Position numbers and translations under genes: made by a program. Below, piece by piece: positions 48,324 through 57,378 of a stretch of 64,000 nt of DNA; positions within the stretch are counted from its first letter, which is position 1; every line of letters starts with the position of its first letter. The stretch is from assembly GCF_002149965.1 (NCBI RefSeq), contig NZ_MSQB01000024.1, positions 27,450 to 91,449 on the forward strand. The letters run 5' to 3'. The notes beneath the pieces were generated by a model, which was not told the origin of the DNA, did not search any database, and saw only the letters and a list, made by a program, of their open reading frames with translations. Origin of the DNA: Novosphingobium panipatense. GTDB lineage: Bacteria > Pseudomonadota > Alphaproteobacteria > Sphingomonadales > Sphingomonadaceae.

Positions 48324-51300
48324 GTGACCAAGACGGTCGTGACGCTGGAAGACAAGTACAGGCAAGCCGACGGGCAGGTGACGCTCTCGGCCTTGCAGGG
48401 CGTCGTGCGCCTGCTGCTCGATCAATCGCGACGCGACCGCGCAGCGGGGCTGAACACGGCGGGCTATGTCACCGGCTATCGCGGCTCCCCGATCACCACG
48501 CTCGACGCGCAGTTGTGGGCCTCCGAAAAGTTGCTCAGCGAGCATCATGTGCGGTTCGAGCCCGGCCTGAACGAGGAACTGGCGGCGACCTCGGTGCGCG
48601 GCACCCAGCAGCTCGACTGGTACGGTAAGCCCAATGTCGATGGCGTCTTTGCGCTCTGGTATGCCAAGGGTGTCGGCGTCGAACGCGCGGGGGAGGCGAT
48701 CAAGGCGGCGAACTTCGAAGGCACGCACCCGAAAGGCGGGGCGTTGCTGCTCTGCGGGGATGACCATGCGGCCAAGTCCTCACTGACCGCGCACCAGTCC
48801 GAACATGTGCTGATCACCGCGATGGTCCCGGTGCTCTACCCGGCGACGACCGACGAGATACTCAGTTTCGGCCAGTTCGGCTGGGCGCTGTCGCGGGCCA
48901 GCGGGCTCTATGTGGCGATGAAGGCGGTGACCGATACGCTGGACCTGACCACGACCGTCACGCTGCCCGGACACAGCTTCCCGATTGCCCTGCCGGAGAT
49001 TCCCGGCGGACCCTCGCCGAACTTGCGCATCGCAATGTCGGCGCTGGAGCAGGAGCGGATGGTGATCGAGCGGCGCCTGCCGATCGTGCCGCTGTTCACC
49101 GCGCTCAACCGCATCGACCGCGTGAGTCATGCAGCGCCCGGCGCGCGGCTGACGGTGGTGAGCGCGGGCAAGGCCTGGCTCGATCTCTGTCAGGCGCTGG
49201 CGGATCTGGGGCTGGACGAGGCCGGGTGTGCGGAGCTGGGCCTCAGGGTCGTGAAGCTTGGCCTTGTCTGGCCGCTCGATGCAGCGTTCGTGCGGCAGGC
49301 CTGCGGCGGTAGCGCCGAAGTCATGGTGGTCGAGGAAAAGCGGCCCGTTATCGAGGATCAGATCGCCCGCCTGTTCTACGGCCGAGCCGATGCGCCTGCG
49401 CTTTCGGGCAAGACAACACCGGATGGCTCCGCGATGCTGTCCGAAGTGGGCGTGCTCGATGCGGCCACGGTGAGGCGCGCGCTGATCGCGCGCATGGCGG
49501 CGCTGGGCATGCTGCAGGGCGACCTTGCCGCGCGCGATGCAATGCTGCGCGAGCGGGAGGACTCCGCCGCCGCGCTCGAACGCACCGCGATCCGACCCGC
49601 CTATTTCTGCTCGGGCTGCCCGCACAATACTTCGACCGTAGTGCCCGAAGGGTCGGCGGCGATGGGAGCGACCGGGTGCCACGGCCTTGCCCACTACATG
49701 CCCGAACGCAACACGATGCAGACGGTGTCGATGGGGCAGGAGGGGATGCCCTGGATCGGCGCGCAGCATTTCGTCGATACGCCGCATATGTTCCAGAACC
49801 TGGGCGACGGGACTTACACGCATTCCGCCCTGCTGACGATCCGCGCGGCGGTGGCGGCGAAGAGCCGGGTGACCTTCAAGATCCTCTACAACGATGCCGT
49901 CGCCATGACCGGCGGGCAACCCGCCGAAGGCGCGCTCAGCCCCGAGCAGATCGTGCGCGAACTCTCGGTGGAGGGCGTCCATCCGGTGGTGCTGGTAAGC
50001 GAGGACCCGTCGCGCTTTGTTGCCTCCGATCTGCCGGCTGCAACCCGCGTGCTGCACCGGGACGAACTTGACGCGGTGCAGCGGACCTTGCGCGATCTCC
50101 CCGGCACCAGCGCCATCGTCTATGAGCAGACTTGCGCCAATGAGAAGCGTCGCCGTCGCAAGAAGGGGGCCTATCCCGATCCCGACCGGCGGCTCTGGAT
50201 CAATCTGGCGGTTTGCGAAGGTTGCGGCGATTGCTCGGTGCAGTCGAACTGCCTCTCGGTCGTGCCGGTGGAGACCGAATTCGGCCGCAAGCGCATGATC
50301 GACCAGTCGAGCTGCAACAAGGATTTCTCCTGCATCAAGGGTTTCTGCCCCAGCTTCGTCGAGGTTTCGGGCGGCACGCTCAGAAGGCGCAGCATGGACG
50401 ATGCCGCGCTGGCGCGCATGGTCGCCGCTTTGCCCGAACCGGCGGTGGCGGACTTGTCCGGCGGAGCCTGCGCCATGTTGGTGGCGGGCATTGGCGGCAC
50501 CGGCGTGCTCACAGTGGGCGCGGTGCTGGCGATGGCGGCGCAGATGGAGGGCAAGGCCGCCAAAGTGCTGGACCAAACCGGCATGGCGCAGAAAGGCGGC
50601 GCGGTGGCGAGCCATATCCGCATCGGTGCCGATGCTGCGGCTATCCCCTCCGCGCGATTGGGTCCGGGCATGGCGGATCTGGTGATCGCCTGCGATCTGG
50701 TGGTGGCCTCCTCGCCCGAAGTGCTGGCGCTGGCGCGGCCCGATACGCGGGTGCTGGCGAACGAGGATGTGGTGCCCACTGGCGAATTCCAGCGCAACCG
50801 CAATCTCGATCTTACCGCCAGCCGCTTCCTCCGCGCCATCGGCAAGCCCGTCGATCCGGCAATGATCGCCTCGCTGCGGGCCGGTTCGCTGGCAACGCGG
50901 CTGCTAGGGGATTCGATCTTTACCAACCTGATGATGCTCGGCTTTGCCGCGCAGAAGGGTTTGCTGCCGGTGCGCTTGGCTTCGGTGGAGGAGGCGGTGC
51001 GGCTGAACGGTGTGGCGGTGCGCGCGAACCTTACCGCGCTGTCGCTGGGAAGGCTGGCAGCGGCGGGTGGAGAGGACCTCTTCGCTCTCGCCGATGCTGC
51101 GCCTTCCGCGCCCGAGCCGCCGCGCAATCTGGCGGCCGTGACCGCAAGCTACGTGCGGTTGCTGACCGACTGGCAGAACGCGGCTTATGCGGCAGACTAC
51201 CGCAATTTCCTTGACGAGATTTCGGCTGCGTTGGCGGCGCGCGGGCTGGAGGACAGCGAACCTCTGCTGCGCGAGATCGCGCGCCAGCTTGGTCGGCTCA

Positions 51301-51767
51301 TGGCCTACAAGGACGAGTACGAAGTCGCGCGCCTCTACAGCGCACCGGCCTTCCGCGCCGGACTATTCGATACCTTCGACGGCAAGCCGCGCCTCAAGCT
51401 GCACCTTGCCCCGCCGCTGCTGGCTTTCCGCAAGGATCGCAAGACCGGCCGCCCGCGCAAGATCGCGTTTGGAAGCTGGATATTCCCGATCTTCGCGGCG
51501 CTGGCGAAAGCCAAACGTCTGCGCGGAACATGGCTCGATCCCTTCGGCCACACCGCCGAGCGCCGCATGGAACGCGCGCTGATCGGGGAGTACCGCGAAC
51601 TCGCGCGCCGGATCGCCGGGAAGGTGGAGCCCTCCACCATGGACGTCGCCATAGACCTCGCCGCCGCGCCTGCGCTGATCGCCGGGTTCGGCGCTGTGAA
51701 GGAGGCCGGTGTCACGGCCTACCGCGCCCGGGTGGCTGAACTTCGGTTGGGACTAGAACCGGTCTGA
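48324..51767 (+). CDS. Indolepyruvate ferredoxin oxidoreductase family protein (fused alpha-gamma)
   Basis: A 1147-residue thiamine-diphosphate enzyme that oxidatively decarboxylates aryl- or branched 2-oxoacids to acyl-CoA with ferredoxin-like acceptors. The N-terminal IorA-like part carries VTGYRGSPITTLD and GLNEELAATSVRG. The thiamine part has YFCSGCPHNTST, GATGCHGLAHYMP and NDAVAMTGGQPAEG (the metal/TPP loop). Cys-rich motifs NLAVCEGCGDCSVQSNC and CNKDFSCIKGFCPSF bind an Fe-S centre. The C-terminal gamma-like domain begins AGIGGTGVLTVG. The start is a GTG at 48324. Such aerobic homologues are known from alphaproteobacteria, usually with an unidentified electron acceptor. Confidence 0.93.
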   Translation: MTKTVVTLEDKYRQADGQVTLSALQGVVRLLLDQSRRDRAAGLNTAGYVTGYRGSPITTLDAQLWASEKLLSEHHVRFEPGLNEELAATSVRGTQQLDWYGKPNVDGVFALWYAKGVGVERAGEAIKAANFEGTHPKGGALLLCGDDHAAKSSLTAHQSEHVLITAMVPVLYPATTDEILSFGQFGWALSRASGLYVAMKAVTDTLDLTTTVTLPGHSFPIALPEIPGGPSPNLRIAMSALEQERMVIERRLPIVPLFTALNRIDRVSHAAPGARLTVVSAGKAWLDLCQALADLGLDEAGCAELGLRVVKLGLVWPLDAAFVRQACGGSAEVMVVEEKRPVIEDQIARLFYGRADAPALSGKTTPDGSAMLSEVGVLDAATVRRALIARMAALGMLQGDLAARDAMLREREDSAAALERTAIRPAYFCSGCPHNTSTVVPEGSAAMGATGCHGLAHYMPERNTMQTVSMGQEGMPWIGAQHFVDTPHMFQNLGDGTYTHSALLTIRAAVAAKSRVTFKILYNDAVAMTGGQPAEGALSPEQIVRELSVEGVHPVVLVSEDPSRFVASDLPAATRVLHRDELDAVQRTLRDLPGTSAIVYEQTCANEKRRRRKKGAYPDPDRRLWINLAVCEGCGDCSVQSNCLSVVPVETEFGRKRMIDQSSCNKDFSCIKGFCPSFVEVSGGTLRRRSMDDAALARMVAALPEPAVADLSGGACAMLVAGIGGTGVLTVGAVLAMAAQMEGKAAKVLDQTGMAQKGGAVASHIRIGADAAAIPSARLGPGMADLVIACDLVVASSPEVLALARPDTRVLANEDVVPTGEFQRNRNLDLTASRFLRAIGKPVDPAMIASLRAGSLATRLLGDSIFTNLMMLGFAAQKGLLPVRLASVEEAVRLNGVAVRANLTALSLGRLAAAGGEDLFALADAAPSAPEPPRNLAAVTASYVRLLTDWQNAAYAADYRNFLDEISAALAARGLEDSEPLLREIARQLGRLMAYKDEYEVARLYSAPAFRAGLFDTFDGKPRLKLHLAPPLLAFRKDRKTGRPRKIAFGSWIFPIFAALAKAKRLRGTWLDPFGHTAERRMERALIGEYRELARRIAGKVEPSTMDVAIDLAAAPALIAGFGAVKEAGVTAYRARVAELRLGLEPV

Positions 51768-51857
51768 CCGCCCGGGCGGTATCTGCCACCACGAAATTGC
51801 CGCCCGCACGCGATTGCCGCACCACCGGGGCCTTGCCTGCTGGAGGGGAGTCGGCCC

Positions 51858-52847
51858 GTGAAAAATATCCGCATCAACGTCTCGTTCGACATGCGCTCGC
51901 CCGGCTGGGCAACGCCCACGCACGAACTTTACCGCGCCGCCATCGAGATGGCCGCCTTCGTCGACAGGATCGGTGCGGATCAGATCGGCCTGATGCAGCA
52001 TCACGGCTCCGACGACGGCTACCTGCCGCAACCTTTCACACTGGCGGGCGGCATGGCTGCGGTGACCAGCCGCATCCGTTTTCTGCTCGGCGCGGTAGTT
52101 CTGCCGCTGCATGATCCGGTGGAACTGGCGGAGCAGATCGCCGTGGTGGACCAGATGTCGAACGGGCGGCTCAACGTCATCTTCGGTGCCGGCTATGTAC
52201 CGTTCGAGTTTGCCATGTTCCGCAAGTCCCTGAAGGACCGCGCGCGGCTGATGGACGAAGGGCTCGAGGTGATCCTGCGCGCGCTGCGGGGAGAGCGGTT
52301 CGAATTCGACGGCCGCCCGATCTACGTTCGCCCGCTGCCGGTGCAGGCCCCGGAAGACATCGTCATGGTGGGCGGCGGCGTCCCTGCCTCGGCCCGGCGC
52401 GCGGCGAAGTTCGGCGTCGGCTTCGGGCCGATGAAGCCGGAACTGATCGACCTCTACCTCACCGAATGCGAGCGGTTGGGCCACAGGCCGCGCACTTACT
52501 TCCGGCCGGTGCCGGGCATGCCGCTGGCCGTCCACCTTTGCGAGGACCCGGACAAGGGCTGGGAGGCGATCGCGCCCCATGCGGTCCACGTCATCACCGA
52601 ATATGCCAAGTGGGCCGAGCAGGAGGGCGATGGTTCGAATTCGCCGTTCAAGGGCCTGACCGATCCGGCAGTGCTGCGGCAGGCCGGAATGTTCGCGGCA
52701 TGGACGCCCGATCAGCTAGTGGAGAAAGTCCGCGGCATGGAAGCGGGCCAGATCGGCTTCCAGCCGCTCCTGGGCGGCCTGTCGCCCGAGGAAGGCTGGA
52801 AAAGCCTTCGGCTGCTGGAGGCTACGATGCCGCGGCTGAAGGCGTGA
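51858..52847 (+). CDS. LLM class flavin-dependent oxidoreductase
   Basis: A 329-residue luciferase-like monooxygenase with an (alpha/beta)8 barrel. Typical blocks: MAAFVDRIGADQIGLMQHHG, PLHDPVELAEQIAVVDQMSNGRLNV (the VVDxxSxGR flavin/loop signature) and VMVGGGVPASARRAAKFGVGFG. It uses FMN (sometimes F420) to oxygenate or reduce its substrate; a partner reductase is not next to it. It is 90 bases after the indolepyruvate oxidoreductase gene. Its last 26 bases overlap the convergent MaoC gene (52822-52847). Confidence 0.88.
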   Translation: MKNIRINVSFDMRSPGWATPTHELYRAAIEMAAFVDRIGADQIGLMQHHGSDDGYLPQPFTLAGGMAAVTSRIRFLLGAVVLPLHDPVELAEQIAVVDQMSNGRLNVIFGAGYVPFEFAMFRKSLKDRARLMDEGLEVILRALRGERFEFDGRPIYVRPLPVQAPEDIVMVGGGVPASARRAAKFGVGFGPMKPELIDLYLTECERLGHRPRTYFRPVPGMPLAVHLCEDPDKGWEAIAPHAVHVITEYAKWAEQEGDGSNSPFKGLTDPAVLRQAGMFAAWTPDQLVEKVRGMEAGQIGFQPLLGGLSPEEGWKSLRLLEATMPRLKA

Positions 52848-53298
52848 CCTGATCCTGCTTCCTCAACAGGACGGAACGCAGGCAGGACAGCGCCACTTCA
52901 CCGCGCTGGTTGGTGAGTTCGTGACGGAACACGACGATGCCCTGCGTGGGCCGCGACTTGCTTTCGCGCATCTCGATCACTTCGCTGGTGCAGGTAAGGG
53001 TATCGCCGATAAAGGTCGGCTTCGGCGTCACCACTTTGTCGAAGCCGAGGTTGGCCACGAGCGTGCCGACCGTGGTGTCCGCGATCGACAGACCCACCGC
53101 GAGGCTGAAAGTGAAAGTGGAATTGACGAGGATCTGCCCGAACTCGCTCTTCTTCGCGGTCTCCGCGTCCAGGTGGAGCGGCTGCATGTTGTGGGTCATG
53201 GCCGAGAACATCAGGTTGTCGGTCTCGGTGACGGTGCGGCTGGGCTGGTGGGTGATCCGGTCGCCCACTGTCCATTCGTCGAAGAAGCGTCCGGGCAT
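52822..53298 (-). CDS. MaoC family dehydratase
   Basis: A 158-residue hot-dog fold enoyl-CoA hydratase or dehydratase of the mesaconyl-CoA hydratase-like group. Features: FDEWTVGDRITHQPSRTVTETD, the catalytic region MTHNMQPLHLDAETA (Asn/His dyad region), and VNSTFTFSLAVGLSIADTT. The ATG at 53298 overlaps the stop of the upstream GNAT gene. It is the last gene of the minus-strand carboxylase operon. It probably hydrates an unsaturated acyl-CoA from the carboxylase product. Confidence 0.9.
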   Translation of the reverse strand: MPGRFFDEWTVGDRITHQPSRTVTETDNLMFSAMTHNMQPLHLDAETAKKSEFGQILVNSTFTFSLAVGLSIADTTVGTLVANLGFDKVVTPKPTFIGDTLTCTSEVIEMRESKSRPTQGIVVFRHELTNQRGEVALSCLRSVLLRKQDQVTPSAAAS

Positions 53299-53771
53299 CA
53301 GTGATCTCCCTTGGCGAGCATGAGCTTGAAACCGGCATGGCTCTTGCTCCAGCCCAGCCGTTCGTAGAAGCGGTGGGCATCGGTGCGCGCATTGTTAGAG
53401 GTCAGCTGAACCAGCGCGCATCCCCGTTCGCGGCAGCGATCGACGGCCCATTCTATCATGCGCGAACCCAGCCCCTGGCCGCGCACGGAACTGTCGATCC
53501 GCACGGCCTCGATCTGCCCGCGCCAGGCGCCGCGCATCAGCAGGCCGGGAATGAAGGTGATCTGCATCGTGCCGACGATGCGCCCCTCGAACTCCGCCAC
53601 CATCAGCAACTGGTCCGGCGAAGCATCGATCGCCCGGAAGGCGGCGAGATAAGCCGGATCCAGCGGCGGCCCGGCATCGTCGGCGCCGCCGATCTGGTCC
53701 TGCACCAGCATGACGACGATGGCGGCGAGATCGTCCTCGCGCGCGCGGCGCATGACCAGTTCGCCGCTCAT
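53298..53771 (-). CDS. GNAT family N-acetyltransferase
   Basis: A 157-residue GNAT protein. Motif A is visible in IEAVRIDSSVRGQGLGSRMIEWAV (RGQGLGS binds acetyl-CoA pyrophosphate), with ALVQLTSNNARTDAHRFYERLGW completing the fold. It is translationally coupled at both ends: its ATG overlaps the carboxylase stop (ATGA), and its stop overlaps the MaoC start. The acceptor is unknown. Its position within a CoA-ester operon may reflect detoxification or regulation by acetylation. Confidence 0.9.
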   Translation of the reverse strand: MSGELVMRRAREDDLAAIVVMLVQDQIGGADDAGPPLDPAYLAAFRAIDASPDQLLMVAEFEGRIVGTMQITFIPGLLMRGAWRGQIEAVRIDSSVRGQGLGSRMIEWAVDRCRERGCALVQLTSNNARTDAHRFYERLGWSKSHAGFKLMLAKGDH

Positions 53772-55627
53772 TCCCCGGCTTCCTCGATCCGCGCCAGCAG
53801 CGCCTCGACCTGCACTTGCGCACCGGCGACGGCGGCCAGTTCCGCGACGACGCCATCGAACGGGGCGGTAAGGGTGTGTTCCATCTTCATGGCTTCGAGG
53901 GTAAGCAGTTTCTGCCCCTTGGTGACAGCCTGTCCCTGGGTGACGTCCACAGCGATCACCTTGCCCGGCATCGGTGCCAGTATCGCGCCCGAGGCATCCG
54001 CCCCGCCATGCACGCCGTCACGGCGCCAGGGGGTGAGCAGCCAGGCCTGCCCCTGCTCGGTGACGAGCACGGCTTCATCAGGTTCCTCGCTGCCTTCGCC
54101 GGTCAGCGCGATCTCCACTTTTTCGCCGTCGAGCGAGAACCATGCTGCGCGCGCCGGTGCAGCATTGAGACGGAAACCGGCGAGCGGGGAGAACGGCACG
54201 AGCGAATTGGCGGCGGCCTCCAGCACTTCGTCCGAGGGCATGGGCGCCTCTGCCATCGCCTCGCCGTCGCGGCCGATCAGGCCGGTGTCGACTTTGCCCG
54301 CGGCGAAGTCGGGATGCTGCAGGGCTTTCACGAGGAACGAGGCATTGGTGCGCACCGGCCAGACGGCGGTGTCTTCCAGCATCTCGCCCAGACGCTCGCG
54401 CGCTTCGTCGCGGTCCTCGCCCCAAGCGATGACCTTGGCGATCATCGGATCGTAGAAGGGCGAGACTTCCGCGCCTTCGTAGACGCCGGTATCGATGCGC
54501 CCGCGTCCAAAGTCGTCTTCGGCAGCCTCGCCGAACTCCAGCAATTCGAGCTTGCCGATGCTGGGCAGGAAGCCCTTGGCCGGGTCCTCGGCATAAAGGC
54601 GCGCTTCCATCGCCCAGCCGTCGATCGTGAGGTCTTCCTGGGACTTTGGCAGCGGCTTCCCGCTGGCGACGAGAAGCTGCCATTCGACCAGATCGACCCC
54701 GGTGATCTCCTCGGTCACCGGATGCTCGACCTGCAAGCGGGTGTTCATTTCCATGAACCAGATGCGGTCTGCGGAAAGCGGGCCCGAACCATCGGCGATG
54801 AACTCGATCGTCCCCGCGCCGACGTAATCGACCGCCTTTGCCGCGCGCACCGCCGCGGCGCAGAGGGCCTCGCGCGTCGCGGCATCCATGCCGGGGGCGG
54901 GGGCTTCCTCGATCACCTTCTGATGGCGGCGCTGGAGCGAGCAGTCACGCTCGAACAAGTGGACGACATTGCCGTGGCTGTCGCCAAAGACCTGCACCTC
55001 GATGTGGCGCGGGCTGGCGATGTACTTCTCGATCAGCACGTGGTCGTTGCCGAACGAGGAGGCCGCCTCGCGCTTGCACGATGCCAGCGCGTCGATGAAA
55101 GCCTCTGGCGCCTCGACCAGCCGCATGCCCTTGCCGCCGCCGCCGGCGACCGCCTTGATCAGCACCGGATAGCCGATCTTCGCGGCTTCTTCCGCCAGCA
55201 GGGCAGGTTCCTGGTTCGCGCCCATGTAGCCCGGCGTCACCGGCACCCCGGCCTCGGCCATCAGCGTCTTGGCCGCGTCCTTGAGGCCCATCGCGGTGAT
55301 CGAGGACGGGTTCGGCCCGACCCAGACCAGTCCCGCATCCTTCACCGCCTGCGCGAACGCGGCGTTCTCGGACAGGAAGCCGTAGCCGGGGTGGATCGCC
55401 TCGGCCCCGGTCTCTCTCGCGGCGGCGAGGATCTTCTCGCCCACAAGGTAGCTCTCGCGGGCAGGCGAGGGGCCGATATGCACGGCTTCGTCCGCCTCGC
55501 GCACATGCAGGGCATCGGCATCGGCATCCGAATAGACCGCAACGGTACGGATGCCCATCTGGCGGGCGGTGCGGATGACGCGGCAGGCGATCTCCCCGCG
55601 ATTGGCGATCAGAAGCGATTGAATCAT
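53768..55627 (-). CDS. Acyl-CoA carboxylase biotin carboxylase/biotin carrier subunit
   Basis: A 619-residue alpha subunit (methylcrotonyl-CoA or geranyl-CoA type). It has the biotin carboxylase core with LLIANRGEIACRVIRTA at the N-terminus, the ATP-grasp loop KAVAGGGGKGMRLV, FMEMNTRLQVEHPVTE, and the C-terminal biotin-accepting EAMKMEH about 35 residues from the end (residue ~585). It transfers CO2 from carboxybiotin to the CoA ester held by the beta subunit. The gene lies 22 bases after the beta subunit gene and before the GNAT gene. Sequence alone does not separate MccA from AtuF. Confidence 0.92.
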   Translation of the reverse strand: MIQSLLIANRGEIACRVIRTARQMGIRTVAVYSDADADALHVREADEAVHIGPSPARESYLVGEKILAAARETGAEAIHPGYGFLSENAAFAQAVKDAGLVWVGPNPSSITAMGLKDAAKTLMAEAGVPVTPGYMGANQEPALLAEEAAKIGYPVLIKAVAGGGGKGMRLVEAPEAFIDALASCKREAASSFGNDHVLIEKYIASPRHIEVQVFGDSHGNVVHLFERDCSLQRRHQKVIEEAPAPGMDAATREALCAAAVRAAKAVDYVGAGTIEFIADGSGPLSADRIWFMEMNTRLQVEHPVTEEITGVDLVEWQLLVASGKPLPKSQEDLTIDGWAMEARLYAEDPAKGFLPSIGKLELLEFGEAAEDDFGRGRIDTGVYEGAEVSPFYDPMIAKVIAWGEDRDEARERLGEMLEDTAVWPVRTNASFLVKALQHPDFAAGKVDTGLIGRDGEAMAEAPMPSDEVLEAAANSLVPFSPLAGFRLNAAPARAAWFSLDGEKVEIALTGEGSEEPDEAVLVTEQGQAWLLTPWRRDGVHGGADASGAILAPMPGKVIAVDVTQGQAVTKGQKLLTLEAMKMEHTLTAPFDGVVAELAAVAGAQVQVEALLARIEEAGE

Positions 55628-55649
55628 GTCTTGTCTCCCGTTCCGCCGC

Positions 55650-57251
55650 TCACATCCGGAACACCCCGAAGCGGGGTGCCTCCGGGATCGGGGCTTCGAG
55701 GCATGCCGCCAGCGCCAGGCCCAGCACGTCGCGGGTCTGGGCCGGGTCGATCACGCCGTCATCCCACAGGCGGGCGGCGGCGTAGTAGGGGTTGCCTTCG
55801 TCCTCGTACTTCTGGCGGATCGGCGCTTTGAAGGCTTCGGCCTCTTCGGGCGACCATTTCGCGGCATCGCGGTGGACGGTGGCCAGTACCGATGCCGCCT
55901 GCTCGCCGCCCATCACCGAGATACGGGCATTGGGCCAGGTGAACAGGAAGCGCGGATCGTAGGCGCGCCCGCACATGCCGTAGTTGCCCGCGCCGAACGA
56001 GCCGCCGATCAGCACGGTGATCTTCGGCACCGTGGCAGTGGCGACGGCGGTGACGAGCTTGGCGCCGTGCTTGGCGATGCCCTCCGCCTCGTACTTGCCG
56101 CCGACCATGAAGCCCGAGATGTTCTGGAGGAACAGCAGCGGGATGCGGCGCTGGCAGGCCAGTTCGATGAAGTGCGCGCCCTTCTGCGCGCTTTCCGAGA
56201 ACAGCACGCCGTTGTTGGCGAGGATCGCGACCGGCTGGCCATGGATATGGGCGAAGCCGCAGACCAGCGTGCTGCCGTAGAGCGCCTTGAACTCGTGGAA
56301 TTCGCTGCCGTCGACGATGCGGGCGATGACCTCATGCACGTCGTAAGGGGCGCGCACGTCCTCGGGGACGATGGCATAGAGTTCCTGCGGATCGTACTTG
56401 GGCGGACGCGGCGCGCGCAGCGGCTGGTCGTGATGATGGCGCGGGCCGAGATGGCTCATGATATCGCGCACGATGGTCAGGGCGTGCTCGTCGTTGTCGG
56501 CAAGGTGATCGGTCACGCCCGACTTGCGGCTGTGCAGATCGCCGCCGCCGAGATCCTCGGCAGAGATCACTTCGCCGGTTGCCGCCTGCACCAGCGGCGG
56601 CCCGGCAAGGAAGATCGTGCCTTGTTCCTTCACGATTACCGATTCGTCGCTCATCGCCGGAACATAGGCGCCGCCCGCCGTGCAGCTTCCCATCACGCAG
56701 GCGACCTGCGGGATGCCCTGGGCGGACATCTGCGCCTGGTTGAAGAAGATGCGGCCGAAGTGATCGCGATCCGGGAAGACTTCCGCCTGGTGGGGCAGGT
56801 TGGCGCCGCCGCTGTCGACCAGATAGATGCAGGGCAGGCGGTTTTCCTGCGCGATCTCCTGCGCGCGCAGGTGCTTCTTCACCGTCATCGGGTAATAGGT
56901 GCCGCCTTTCACGGTGGCATCGTTGCACACGATCATGCACTGGCGGCCGGAAACCGTGCCGATGGCGGTGATCAGCCCGGCGCCGGGAATGTCGTCCTCG
57001 TAGAGCCCCTGAGCGGCAAGCTGCCCCAGTTCCAGCAGGGGAGAGCCGGGATCGAGCAGCCGTTCCACCCGCTCGCGCGGCAGCAGCTTGCCCCGCGAAA
57101 CATGGCGTTCGCGCGATTTCTCGTTCCCGCCGAGTGCCGCATGGGCGACTTTCGCGTTGAGTTCGGCCGCCAGCGCCCGGTTGTGCCGATCGCGCGCCTG
57201 CGCTTCGGGACTGTCGAGATTGAGGCTCGTCTGGAGCACCGGTGCGCTCAT
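55650..57251 (-). CDS. Acyl-CoA carboxylase carboxyltransferase (beta) subunit
   Basis: A 533-residue carboxyltransferase partner. Signature blocks: NDATVKGGTYYPMTVKKHLR, IYLVDSGGANLPHQAEVFP, CTAGGAYVPAMSDE, GAKLVTAVATATVPKITV and GSFGAGNYGMCGRAYDPRF. These fit methylcrotonyl-CoA carboxylase beta (MccB/LiuB) and also geranyl-CoA carboxylase AtuC. The usual leucine-pathway neighbours (isovaleryl-CoA dehydrogenase, methylglutaconyl-CoA hydratase, HMG-CoA lyase) are absent, leaving the substrate open. The ATG at 57251 (MSAPVLQTS) was selected over a longer frame. It is divergent from the LysR gene, which is likely to control it. Confidence 0.92.
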   Translation of the reverse strand: MSAPVLQTSLNLDSPEAQARDRHNRALAAELNAKVAHAALGGNEKSRERHVSRGKLLPRERVERLLDPGSPLLELGQLAAQGLYEDDIPGAGLITAIGTVSGRQCMIVCNDATVKGGTYYPMTVKKHLRAQEIAQENRLPCIYLVDSGGANLPHQAEVFPDRDHFGRIFFNQAQMSAQGIPQVACVMGSCTAGGAYVPAMSDESVIVKEQGTIFLAGPPLVQAATGEVISAEDLGGGDLHSRKSGVTDHLADNDEHALTIVRDIMSHLGPRHHHDQPLRAPRPPKYDPQELYAIVPEDVRAPYDVHEVIARIVDGSEFHEFKALYGSTLVCGFAHIHGQPVAILANNGVLFSESAQKGAHFIELACQRRIPLLFLQNISGFMVGGKYEAEGIAKHGAKLVTAVATATVPKITVLIGGSFGAGNYGMCGRAYDPRFLFTWPNARISVMGGEQAASVLATVHRDAAKWSPEEAEAFKAPIRQKYEDEGNPYYAAARLWDDGVIDPAQTRDVLGLALAACLEAPIPEAPRFGVFRM

Positions 57252-57363
57252 GCTTGTTTCTCCGGTCCGGCCGTTTCGGCCTCTTACCAAGTTCGGATGA
57301 TCTGTATCGCCACTGTAGACAAGGCGAAACCCCGGCGGAAATTGAAAGTTTCCCGGCTTCGTA

Positions 57364-57378
57364 ATAGACAGCGTCTAT
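57364..57378. promoter_or_regulatory. Candidate LysR operator overlapping the LysR start codon
   Basis: ATAGAC-AGC-GTCTAT is a perfect palindrome. It ends on the first two bases of the ATG of the LysR-family gene (57377) and lies in the divergent region upstream of the carboxylase beta gene. A related half-site, TGTAGAC, is at about 57314. The layout is typical of a LysR autoregulatory site. Confidence 0.6.

Noticed and set aside
53768..57251. Leucine catabolism (liu) cluster
   Set aside because: The carboxylase subunits fit, but isovaleryl-CoA dehydrogenase, methylglutaconyl-CoA hydratase and HMG-CoA lyase genes are absent on both sides, so the pathway name was not assigned.
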